64,000 nucleotides of DNA, from positions 385,537 to 449,536 of the forward strand of contig CAVTWL010000012.1 of the NCBI GenBank assembly GCA_963738375.1. The letters are read 5' to 3'. This document shows, in pieces, positions 39,516 through 48,235 of the stretch. A program made the translations under genes and the position numbers. The notes below the pieces were generated by a model. It was given only the letters and a program-made list of their open reading frames with translations, had not been told where the DNA came from and searched no databases. Position 1 is the first letter of the stretch, and each line of letters opens with the position of its first letter. Origin of the DNA: Bog-159 sp963738375 (lineage in GTDB: Bacteria > Acidobacteriota > Terriglobia > Bryobacterales > Bryobacteraceae).

Positions 39516-42500
39516 CGCAGAATCCCCTTGCTATCGAGATAGGCTTCGCAGCGCGTCATGTATCCGGCATCGTTGCCGTGGCCGTCGAATTGCAGTACCA
39601 GCAGCGGCGCGCCGGCGGCATCGCGCGCGAAGTGTTTGATGTAAGAATCCGGACCGCACTTGAAGTTGGACAGGTAGACGACATGCAGGTTGGCGCGGGA
39701 TCCGGCGAGGCGCGCGGCTTCCAGAATTTTGCGGCCGGAGGCCCAGTACATATTTTCGTGCAGCCCGTCCATGGGCTCGCGGCCGGTAACCAGAAAATCG
39801 AGTGGGATCACATTGGCGCCGTAGCGATGGCGCAGTTTGCGCGGGATGTCGCAGTTGATGCCGCGATCGTAGATGTTGTACCCGCGGCCCGCCAGCACCA
39901 GGCCGGGCTCGCCGCTTTCTTCGAGAGCGGCCAGCGCGCGGCGCCCCAGTTCCAGCAGGCGCGACTGGAATTGCCGCTGTGTGCCGTAGGCGGCGTCGAC
40001 GGCCCGGTCGTTGGCGCGGCGGCGTATTCCCAAAGGTTTCACGCATGCGGCCAGGGCGGCTTTGATTTGATCGGCGCCCAACTGAAAATGGAGCGTAGGC
40101 GTCAGAAATGTCGCTTGCAGTTGTTCAAGCCCCGGCGCGACGCGGAGGATGTAAGGCAGGGTCTGATTCCAAGGGCAGTAATGGGCGGGGCAGGAACTGT
40201 TGTCGTCGGATTCGGCGTCGGCAATGTTGGGGACCAGGATGTGGTCGACATCCATTTCCGCCAGCGCCTTTACGTGGCCATGCGCTACCTGGACGGGATA
40301 GCAGGGCTGCGCCACGGCCATCTCGACCCCGGCGGCGGAGATGCGCGGATCGGTTACTGGCGACAGTACGGTTTCCATCCCCAATTCCGCGAAATAGCGT
40401 TGCCAGAAGGGATAGCGATCGAACGTGGACATGGCCCGCGGAATCCCGACGCGCAGAGCGCCGGACTGCGGTTTCGGAGCAGCCTCGGCCAGGTCTTCGA
40501 TGATGCGCTCGCGGCAGGCGAACAGGTCGTCAATGACGGGTTGGCGTCCGGTGGAAGAAGGCTTGCGAAATTTATCGGAACACTTGTCGCCCCAAAAGCT
40601 CTTTTGGCCCTCGATGGTGAATTCCTTGATGTCGCAGAGATTGGAGCACGCGCGGCAGACGAAATCGCGCGAGGTCATGGCCAGTTGGTCGAGGCGATAC
40701 CCGCGGAAACGGCTCGGGGCATGCGTGGCGGCCTGCCACTGCCGCGCGATCAATGCCATGCCGATCGCGCCCATCACGCCGTTGTAAGGCGGCACGGTGA
40801 TGCGCTTGCCCAGCAGTCCGGCGAAGGCGGCAGCCACGGCATCGTTATAAGCCGTGCCGCCCTGGAAGTAGATGACCTTGCCGATGTGGCGGCCCCGCAC
40901 CACGCGATTCAGGTAATTGAGCGCAATGGAATACGACAGTCCTGCGACAAGGTTGGAGACGGGCTCGCCCTTCAGCAGCCAACCGGTGACGTCCCGTTCC
41001 ATGAATACGGTGCAGCGTTCGCCCAGGCGCGTGGGCGATGGCGCCTCGAGGGCCAGTCGGGCGAATTCGCCCTTGATCGAGATGCCCAGCTTCTCGGCCT
41101 GTTCTTCCAGAAATGACCCGGTGCCCGCGGCGCAGGCTTCGTTCATGGCGAAGTCGACCACCACGCCGTGTTCGATGGAGATGAACTTGGAATCCTGTCC
41201 GCCGATTTCGAAGATGGTGTCCACCGGGTCGCCGCCCATGGTCTGGCTGACGTGCAGCGCGCCGGTCTTGTGCGCGGTAATTTCGTCGTTGACCACGTCT
41301 GCGCCGGCGAACTCGGCGATCAATTCGCGGCCGGAGCCGGTAGTGCCCACGCCGCGGATCTCGAGGCGGCTGCCCCATCTTTCTTCGAGTTCGTTGAACC
41401 CCTGCTGAACGGCTTCGATGGGCCGCCCCGCCGTACGTAAGTAAATGTCGTGGATGACTGTGCCCTGGCCGTCGATGGCGACGACGTTGGTCGAGACCGA
41501 GCCGATGTCGATGCCGAGGTAAGCCGGAATCGGCGCGTCTCCGGCGGGCGGAACGTAGGCGACGGCCTGATTGCGCCATAAAACAACGTCCCGCATGGAA
41601 AGGCGGGTGGTATCTTCCAGGCGCTCCTCGCCTTCGTGCTGGTTGAGGCGGTGGATATCGCGCAAAGAGCGCTTGCGGGGCTCTTCGGCTTCGAGCATGG
41701 CCGCGCCGATCGCGCCGCACCAGGCGTAGTGGGGGGGACGAACATCTGATCCGCCGTAAGTGCGAAAGCTTCGCGCAGGGCAGCAGTAACGCCCGCGTTT
41801 TGCGAAACGGCGCCAATCAGCGCGACAGGCGCGTCCACCGGGCGGCCTTTCACCACGCTGCTTTTGAAGTTGCGCGCCACCGCGTCGCAGAGCCCGCGCA
41901 GGATTTCGGCCGGTCCGTGCCCTTTCTGCTGGGCGTGAATCATGTCGCTTTTGGCGAAGACCGAGCAGCGCCCTGCGATGCGCGCGGCGCAGCCTGCATG
42001 GGCCACCAGGTCGCCCACCTCTTCCACCGAATACCGCATGCGCAGCGCCTGCTGGTCGAGGAACGATCCGGTGCCCGCGGCGCACTCGCCGCTGCGGTCG
42101 TAGTCGATGATGGTTGGGCCATCCAGACGCAGGTACTTCGAGCTTTCGCCGCCGATTTCAAAGACGGTCATCGCCTCCGGATGGAATTCGGCGATCATGC
42201 GGGCGATGGCTTTGAATTCGTTTTCGAAATACAGACCCAGGATTTTGGCGATGGTGCGGCTGCCCGATCCGGTGACGCGGATGCCTTCGACGGACGCTTC
42301 GGGTACGACGTCGTAGAACTGCTGCAAAAGGTCGTAGGTGGATTGGATGGGGCTGCCGGCGATGCGGCGATAGCCGGAAAGGACCAGGGGAGGATCGGCA
42401 CGGACCATCCGGAATTCCGGAGCATGGGCGCAGAGCGCCTCCAGGATGCCGCGATCCGAGGGACGGCCTATGGCGGCCAGTTTCAGGCTGATGGAGCCGA

Positions 42501-42525
42501 TGTCCAGACCGATATTAATGCCCAT
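39452..42525 (-). CDS. BadF/BadG/HgdC-type activase with two ASKHA domains and DUF2229 region (one frameshift)
   Basis: About 1,024 residues across a break at 41733, where a run of seven G (C on the coding strand) would need eight. Two tandem ASKHA ATPase domains are visible. The first has GLDIGSISLKLAAIG, VTGSGSRTIAK, FEIGGESSKYL and CAAGTGSFLDQQ; the second has GIDIGSVSTNVVAID, TTGSGRELIAE, FEIGGQDSKFI and CAAGTGSFLEEQ. The Cys of each CAAGTGSF matches a ligand of the bridging [4Fe-4S] cluster in HgdC. A COG3580/DUF2229 part follows with CRACSNLCDIKEF and AQPCYPVQ. Such proteins use ATP to drive low-potential electron transfer to dehydratase- or reductase-like partners. The physiological substrate is unknown. 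Confidence 0.87.
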
Positions 42526-42605
42526 AGCTTCGCCGTTCCTTCTCATGATAGAAGGCCCGCTCCGGCAATACAGTATTTAAGGTCTGAATAGCTTGTTTTT
42601 GCGGT

Positions 42606-43358
42606 TTACGGCATGGAATTCCGTGGCGAACGGTAGAGCTGTTCAAACTGGCGCAGTTCGCCGGCATTCAGATCGGAAACCGCCCACCATGTCATTCCGG
42701 CGTTGGCCCAGTGGACCATGTTGTAGCCGTTGCGGGAGAACTCGCCTGCGCCGGTGAGCGCCGTGGAGGGCCACACGAAAAGATTGATGACGTGCTTGCG
42801 GCGTTGATAGACCAGCGCGGCCACGGTGCGATCGGCGGCGTAATCCAGGCGGCCTCCGATCAGCGGGAAGCCCTCGGCGGGGAAGTCGCGGACTTCCGGC
42901 GAGAAATCCAGTTTGCCGTTGAACCATGGTTTCACGGTGTGTTGGTCCGACGAGGGCACGTCGAGTAAGTGCGTGCCCATCAAGGAGCGAACATGATCCG
43001 AAAGAATGTTTTGGGCCAGTTCGCTGGAGCTAGAGCCGCCGGAACGCAGCAGCGTGACGTTCCAGGCAGCTGAGAGGGCCAGCAGGAGCGCGGCGGCAAT
43101 GGCCAGGTAGCGCCAGGGCAACCGATCCTGCCGGCTGGCTTGGCGGATGGCAGTCGTGACTTGGCCCCGCAACTCGGGCGGGGCGGGGAAGTAGGGCGCC
43201 TTGGCGCGAACATCGCTGCGCAGTTGGACCAGGCGCGCGTGCATGGCGGCGCAGGCAGGACAAGTCTCCAGGTGTTCCGCCAGTTTCGATTTTTCCGCGG
43301 GGTCGAGTTCATCGTCGAGATATGGGTGCAGGAGAGCTTGAGCCGAAGCGCAGGTCAT
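42606..43358 (-). CDS. Zinc-finger anti-sigma factor, membrane-anchored
   Basis: 250 residues. The N terminus has a ZAS-type motif, LAEHLETCPACAAMH (His-x3-Cys-x2-Cys). One transmembrane helix follows (YLAIAAALLLALSAAWNV, near residues 85-102) and a periplasmic domain of about 145 residues ends in NAGMTWWAVSDLNAGELRQFEQLY. It should bind the ECF sigma factor encoded just upstream; the start ATG overlaps that gene's stop as ATGA. The periplasmic part probably senses envelope conditions. Confidence 0.92.
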   Translation of the reverse strand: MTCASAQALLHPYLDDELDPAEKSKLAEHLETCPACAAMHARLVQLRSDVRAKAPYFPAPPELRGQVTTAIRQASRQDRLPWRYLAIAAALLLALSAAWNVTLLRSGGSSSSELAQNILSDHVRSLMGTHLLDVPSSDQHTVKPWFNGKLDFSPEVRDFPAEGFPLIGGRLDYAADRTVAALVYQRRKHVINLFVWPSTALTGAGEFSRNGYNMVHWANAGMTWWAVSDLNAGELRQFEQLYRSPRNSMP

Positions 43359-43879
43359 TGTGCGGCTCCCTTGGATTTGGCGGTGAGGCAATCCTGCAAG
43401 CGACGGCGGGCCCGCGCCAGACGCGACATGACAGTACCGATGGGCGCGTTGGCGACTTCGGCGATATCCTTGTACGACATATCTTCCAACTCTCGCATGA
43501 CGATGACTTCGCGAAATTCCGATGGCAGGGATTCCAAACAGTTTCTGACGTCCGCGCGATCGCTGCTCTTTACCATTTCCGTCTCGATGGTAGGCCCGCC
43601 CGATGTCCCGCCGTGGATGCCTTCATCGAAGGACACCTGCGCCGGCGTAGCGCCACGGCGGCGCCAGGTTGACGCCGTATTGCGTACCACCGCCATCAGC
43701 CAGGGGCGCGCATCGCCGCCGTGAAAGCCGTCGAAAAAACGCAGGGCCCGCAGGTAGGCCTCCTGCACCACGTCGCGCGCATCGTCGTCGTTCCGCGTCA
43801 GCCAGCGGGCCAGGTTGTAGGCGGCGTCCAGATGGGGCAGCATGAGGTCTTCGAAGAGGTCGTTTTGCGGCCCTGCCAT
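43355..43879 (-). CDS. ECF sigma factor, RpoE/SigW-like
   Basis: 174 residues with sigma region 2 (HLDAAYNLARWLTRNDDDARDVVQEAYLRALRFF, RPWLMAVVRNTASTWRRR) and region 4 (LESLPSEFREVIVMRELEDMSYKDIAEVANAPIGTVMSRLARARRRL). It is followed by its cognate anti-sigma gene with a four-base overlap. Target promoters are not visible, though the neighbouring redox genes (haem-binding protein, phosphoesterase, cytochrome c) are candidates. Confidence 0.93.
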   Translation of the reverse strand: MAGPQNDLFEDLMLPHLDAAYNLARWLTRNDDDARDVVQEAYLRALRFFDGFHGGDARPWLMAVVRNTASTWRRRGATPAQVSFDEGIHGGTSGGPTIETEMVKSSDRADVRNCLESLPSEFREVIVMRELEDMSYKDIAEVANAPIGTVMSRLARARRRLQDCLTAKSKGAAQ

Positions 43880-43914
43880 TTAGTGAGTATATGGTACACC
43901 GCCCGGCTGGCTGG

Positions 43915-44385
43915 CTACTGGGCGGCATGGGCGGATTCCAGGGCCGCCAAGCGGCGCCGTTCCAGCTTGCTCCATTGGTAAATCCTGTCCAGTTCTTCGG
44001 GGCCAGGTTTCGCGCCGGGGTGCAGCAGGGTGTACCGCGGCAGCGGCATTCTGTGGTTTCTAACCACGGCGGCGAGTTCGGCTAAGAGTTCACGCTGTTT
44101 GGCGGCGTCGTACTGCGGCCACCGGGATAGGTTCATATGGCTGCGGGCCTCGTGTACATCTTTCTCAATCAGCCATGACATCGGCGCGGCGTAGCTGTAC
44201 CACGGCCATTCGGTCCGTTCGGAATGGCAGTTTTGGCAGGATTTTTCAATGACGCGCGTTACCGCCGGGTCGACGTCCGCGCCCGCAAGAATCGGCGCGG
44301 ACGAATTGGTCTTAGCTCCAAACGGATGGATGAAACCCGAAATGAGCAGCGTAAGGCCGGCGCCGCCAATGATTTTCTTCTTCAT
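43915..44385 (-). CDS. Haem-binding domain protein (CxxCH)
   Basis: 156 residues. A signal anchor (IIGGAGLTLLISGFIHPFG) precedes the Haem_bd-type region: VIEKSCQNCHSERTEWPWYS, then PMSWLIEKDVHEARSHMNLSRW and a C-terminal LLHPGAKPGPEELDRIYQWSK. The single CQNCH motif binds haem c in the periplasm. The family is common in Bacteroidetes and Acidobacteria next to cytochromes and phosphoesterases. It is divergent from the phosphoesterase gene, with an 88-base gap holding both promoters. Confidence 0.87.
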   Translation of the reverse strand: MKKKIIGGAGLTLLISGFIHPFGAKTNSSAPILAGADVDPAVTRVIEKSCQNCHSERTEWPWYSYAAPMSWLIEKDVHEARSHMNLSRWPQYDAAKQRELLAELAAVVRNHRMPLPRYTLLHPGAKPGPEELDRIYQWSKLERRRLAALESAHAAQ

Positions 44386-44473
44386 AACACCCAATACTCG
44401 CGGGACGCCGAATTTATTCCTCGTGGCCGGGAATAAAACCGCACATCGCGCAGTATTGGCAGGCGAGGAGCAA

Positions 44474-45423
44474 ATGTCCAAATTCATTCTTCACGATCAC
44501 AACAACGACGGCATCAACCGCCGGGGATTTCTCGAATGCATGGCTTGGGCCGGCACGGGAGTCGTCTGGACCGTCGGCAGCGGCATCTTGAATTCGCGCG
44601 CTTTCGGCAAGCCCGGCCGGGCGAGTCCAAGGGCGAGATGACCTTCGTCCAGATAAGCGACAGCCACATCGGTTTCAACAAACCGGCCAATCCCGACGTA
44701 GTGGGTACCCTGCAGGCCACCGTCGACAAAATCAACGCGCTGCCGCGCGCCCCGGAATTCGTCATTCACACCGGCGATTTGAGCCACATGTCCAAGGCGG
44801 CGGAGTTCGACACGCTCGACCAGGTGATGAAATCCGCCAAAACAAGCCAGGTGTTTTATGTTCCCGGCGAACACGATACCTCGGTGGACGACGGCAAGCA
44901 GTACCTGGAGCGCTACGGCAAGGGTACGAAGGGCGCCGGCTGGTATAGCTTCGATCAGAAGGGCGTGCATTTCGTCGGACTGGTGAACGTGGTGGGGATG
45001 GAGCATCTGGGCAAGCTGGGCGCGGAGCAACTGGCGTGGCTCGAAGCCGATCTGAAAGCGCGCTCAAGCAGCACCCCGGTGGTGGTCTTCGCACACATCC
45101 CGCTGTGGGCGGTTTACCCCGAGTGGGGTTGGGGCACCCAGGACAGCGCGCAGGCGCTCGATTACTTGAAGCGCTTCGGATCGGTGACGGTATTGAACGG
45201 CCACATCCACCAGGTGATGCAGAAGGTGGAAGGCCGCGTGACTTTCCACACGGCCATGTCGACCGCGTTTCCGCAGCCCGCGCCGGGCAGCGCCCCGGCA
45301 GCCGGCCCGATGAAAGTTCCGGCGGAAAAATTGCGCAGCCTGTTGGGTATTACCGACGTGCAATATGTGGCGCGCAAGCACAGTCTCGCGGTAGTGGATT
45401 CCACGTTGGCGGTGGGGAGTTGA
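44474..45423 (+). CDS. Tat-exported metallophosphoesterase (one frameshift)
   Basis: About 316 residues across a break near 44610. The leader INRRGFLECMAWAGTGVVW is a twin-arginine signal. The calcineurin-like core shows VQISDSHIGFNK (Asp-x-His), VIHTGDLSHM, VPGEHDTS (Glu in place of the usual Asn of GNHD), VFAHIPLW and VLNGHIHQVM, which supply the dimetal ligands. The GEHD change may alter the active site or substrate. A cytochrome c gene starts six bases after the stop. Related genes in Acidobacteria often stand beside haem proteins; the substrate is unknown. Confidence 0.87.
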
Positions 45424-45428
45424 GCGCG

Positions 45429-45788
45429 ATGAAGCGGTCATTAGCGCTGCTCGCCGCGGCGTTAGCCATCCTCGTAATCACGGCAAGTCCAGAGACGGTG
45501 GCAAGCGGAAAAGATGTTTTCGAACGCCGCTGCGCGGGCTGCCATTCGCTCGATCGCGACAAGGAAGGTCCGCGGCTGGGCGGCGTTTACGGGCGTCCCG
45601 CCGGTTCCGTTCCCTCCTTCAATTATTCGGATGCGTTGAAGCAGTCCCACATCACCTGGGATGCGGATTCCCTGGCGAAGTGGCTGGCGGGTCCGGACAA
45701 ACTGGTGCCGGATACGGATATGGCGTTCCATCTGGAAAGCGCCGCGGAGCGGGCGGCAATTATCGCTTTTCTGAAACAAGCTCGCTGA
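45429..45788 (+). CDS. Small secreted c-type cytochrome
   Basis: 119 residues. After a signal peptide (LALLAAALAILVITASPE) the class I cytochrome fold shows GKDVFERRCAGCHSLDRDKEGPRLGG with the CAGCH haem site and a distal methionine in VPDTDMAFH. The sequence resembles mitochondrial-type cytochrome c2. It lies in one operon with the phosphoesterase, and its 3' end overlaps the convergent ABC exporter gene by 29 bases. It probably carries electrons in the periplasm. Confidence 0.92.
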   Translation: MKRSLALLAAALAILVITASPETVASGKDVFERRCAGCHSLDRDKEGPRLGGVYGRPAGSVPSFNYSDALKQSHITWDADSLAKWLAGPDKLVPDTDMAFHLESAAERAAIIAFLKQAR

Positions 45789-47606
45789 GCTTCTCGCCGC
45801 CCGGGACTTCCTGGTCTTTGTATTGAAGCTGATAAAGCTTCCAATAAATGCCGCGCAGCGCCAGCAATTGCTGATGCGTACCGCACTCGCGCAGCCGGCC
45901 CTTGTGCATCACCAAAATCCGGTCGGCGCGTTGGATGGTGGAAAGCCGATGCGCGATAACAATCGATGTACGGCCCTCCACGATGCGGCTCAACGCCTCG
46001 CGCACGCGAAATTCGGTTTCGGTATCGACGCTCGATGTGGCTTCGTCCAGGATCAGAAAGCGCGGGTTATGCGCCAAGGCGCGGGCAAATCCGATCAACT
46101 GCTTCTGGCCGGTGGAAAGGCCGCTGCCGCGCTCGCGGATGGAATGCTGGAAGCCGTCGGGCAGCGATTGGATGAAGTCCAGGATGTTGACCTGCCCGGC
46201 GGCATCCTCGACGGCCTGCCGATCGATGCCGGGCGTTCCCAGGCGGATGTTCTCCTCGAGCGTTCCGGTGAACAGGTAGGGATCCTGCAGCACCACGCCG
46301 AACGGCCGCCGCAGGTCGCGCGGATCGAGTTCCCGCACATCCACGCCGCCGATGCGGATGACACCTTTTTGCACGTCATAGAAGCGCAGTAGCAGGCTGA
46401 CGATGGTGGTTTTGCCCGCGCCCGTGTGGCCGACGACGGCAATCGTTTCCCCCGGGTTGATGGTGAAACTCACGTCCCGCAGCACCCAGTCTTCGTCTTT
46501 ATAGGCGAACCAGACGTTTTCAAATTCGATGCTGGCCGAATCCGGACGAGGCTGCGGATGGGCCGGCGGAAGGATCTCCGCCGTGGTGTCGAGCAGTTTG
46601 AAGATGCGCTCCGCCGAAGCCATCGCGCCTTGCAGGATGTTGTACTTCTCGCTTAGATCCTGAATCGGTCGGAAGAAGCGCAGGCCGTATTGCAGGAAGG
46701 CCACCACGACGCCCAGAGTCAGAGCGCCCTTGCCGATGCGGAAGCCGCCATAAGCCAAGATCCCGGCCAAGGCCAGCATCGACAGAAACTCCACCACCGG
46801 GTAGAACCAGCCATAAGCCAGGATGGCGTCTTTGTAGGCATCCATGTGTTCGCGGTTGACGCCATCGAATTCGACCTGGCTTTTGGCTTCGCGATTGAAC
46901 AATTGCAGGACCACAATGCCGGTCACATGCTCTTGCAGATAGGAATTAATTTTCGCGATGGCGACACGGATCCGCCGGTAGCTCTCGGTGACGCTGCGGC
47001 GAAAAATGGCGGTCACCAGGATCACCAACGGCATCACGGCCAGCATCAGCACGGTCAGGCCCACACTCAGCTTGGCCATGATCGCGACGATGAAACTGAG
47101 CACCAGTAAATCGCCGAGGATAGTAACGAGGCCGGAAGCGAACAGGTCATTGAGAACGTCCACGTCCGTCGTGACGCGCGTTACCAGGCGGCCCACGGGA
47201 TTGTGATCGAAGAAGGCGACGTCCAGCTCTTGTAAATGAGACATGAGCTGCTTGCGCAGGTCGAACATGGCCAACTGCCCGGTGTATTGCATCAGGTAGA
47301 CCTGCGCGAATTCAAAAACGAAGGTTCCCAGCAGCACGCCAAGATAAAGCATCCCGACGGCTGCCAGGCCATGCCACGGGTCGGCGGGCAGATAGTGGTC
47401 GATCGGTGTGGGAACGCGCGTGCTGCTCGGCGCGAGGTAGCGATCGACCGCGATTTTCGTCAACAGCGGACCCAACACCTGCAAGATGGATTGAAGGAGC
47501 AGGAAAAACAGGGAACCGAGACATACCCGCGATAGGGCCGCATGTAGCCCAGCAACCTGCGCATCAACCGGGAATCGTATGCCTTGCCGAGGACCTCTTC
47601 TTCCAC
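45760..47606 (-). CDS. ABC exporter, fused permease and ATPase (one frameshift)
   Basis: About 615 residues from GTG 47606 (EEEVLGKAYDSRLMRRLLGYM), with a break near 47525 after YMRPYRGYV. The type IV exporter membrane domain with six helices is followed by a nucleotide-binding domain: Walker A VGHTGAGKTTIV, Q-loop VLQDPYLF, signature GLSTGQKQL (LSTGQ for LSGGQ), Walker B FLILDEATSSVD and H-loop IVIAHRLST. It acts as homodimer or as half of a heterodimer in the MdlB/LmrA-like group. The acidic Glu of Walker B is intact. Substrate unknown. Confidence 0.92.
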
Positions 47607-47612
47607 TCTTAG

Positions 47613-48179
47613 CTATTTTAGCGTGGTGGTTGAAGGCGCCGCCGCGGCTTGGATGGTCGCCGGAATCGGCGGCTGGAAGCCCAATACGAAGCGTTGCATG
47701 GTGATTTCGAAACCGGCCATGCCGTAAGCTTTCGCTTCAGCGAGCGCCCTCTCGTTTTTCCAGCCATCGTGTTGAATGCGATAGCAGGCAATCAGCGTGC
47801 CGGTGCGATCGGCCCCGCGGCGGCAGTGGACGAAAACGGGATCGGGTGAATCGGTCAGCAGCGCTAGCAGCCTGGCGATCTTGTCCGGCGGCGGGGCGGC
47901 GATACCGGACAATGGCATGCCGACGTAGCGCATACCCGCTGCTTCGACTTCGCGCCGCTCCTGCTCGGAGCTCTCGCGCAGGTCGATGACGGTTTTCACG
48001 CCCAGTTTAGCGAGGCTGTTCCAACCTTCGTGTCTCGGCTGCGCGCCGCGATAGACATGATCGTTAACCTGATGGAAATTTGGGATGCCAGGCGCCGAAA
48101 CTTCACCACCCCAAACGGGAAGGCAAAGCGCGGCCAGAAGGGATGCCGCTACGAAGGAAGTCCCGCGGATGTTTTGCAT
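47613..48179 (-). CDS. Secreted dual-specificity/tyrosine phosphatase-like protein
   Basis: 188 residues. A signal peptide (SFVAASLLAALCLPVWG) is followed by HVYRGAQPRHEGWNSLAKLGVKTVIDLR and the catalytic P-loop VFVHCRRGADRTGTLIACYR (Cys-x5-Arg). The PRG/RGAQP start and the overall length match small bacterial PTPs of the DSP type. Its presence outside the cytoplasm suggests a substrate such as a phosphorylated sugar or inositol, not a protein; this is inference. It lies seven bases upstream of the ABC exporter gene and may be co-transcribed. Confidence 0.9.
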   Translation of the reverse strand: MQNIRGTSFVAASLLAALCLPVWGGEVSAPGIPNFHQVNDHVYRGAQPRHEGWNSLAKLGVKTVIDLRESSEQERREVEAAGMRYVGMPLSGIAAPPPDKIARLLALLTDSPDPVFVHCRRGADRTGTLIACYRIQHDGWKNERALAEAKAYGMAGFEITMQRFVLGFQPPIPATIQAAAAPSTTTLK

Positions 48180-48235
48180 GGATACCCTAGTCGATCTTGC
48201 TCTATTTTATCACGCGATGCTGTATTCTATAGACC

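Noticed and set aside
40845..41816. 323-codon frame inside the activase gene
   Set aside because: Very high Arg content and no recognisable domain; it is an alternative frame of the ASKHA-coding sequence.
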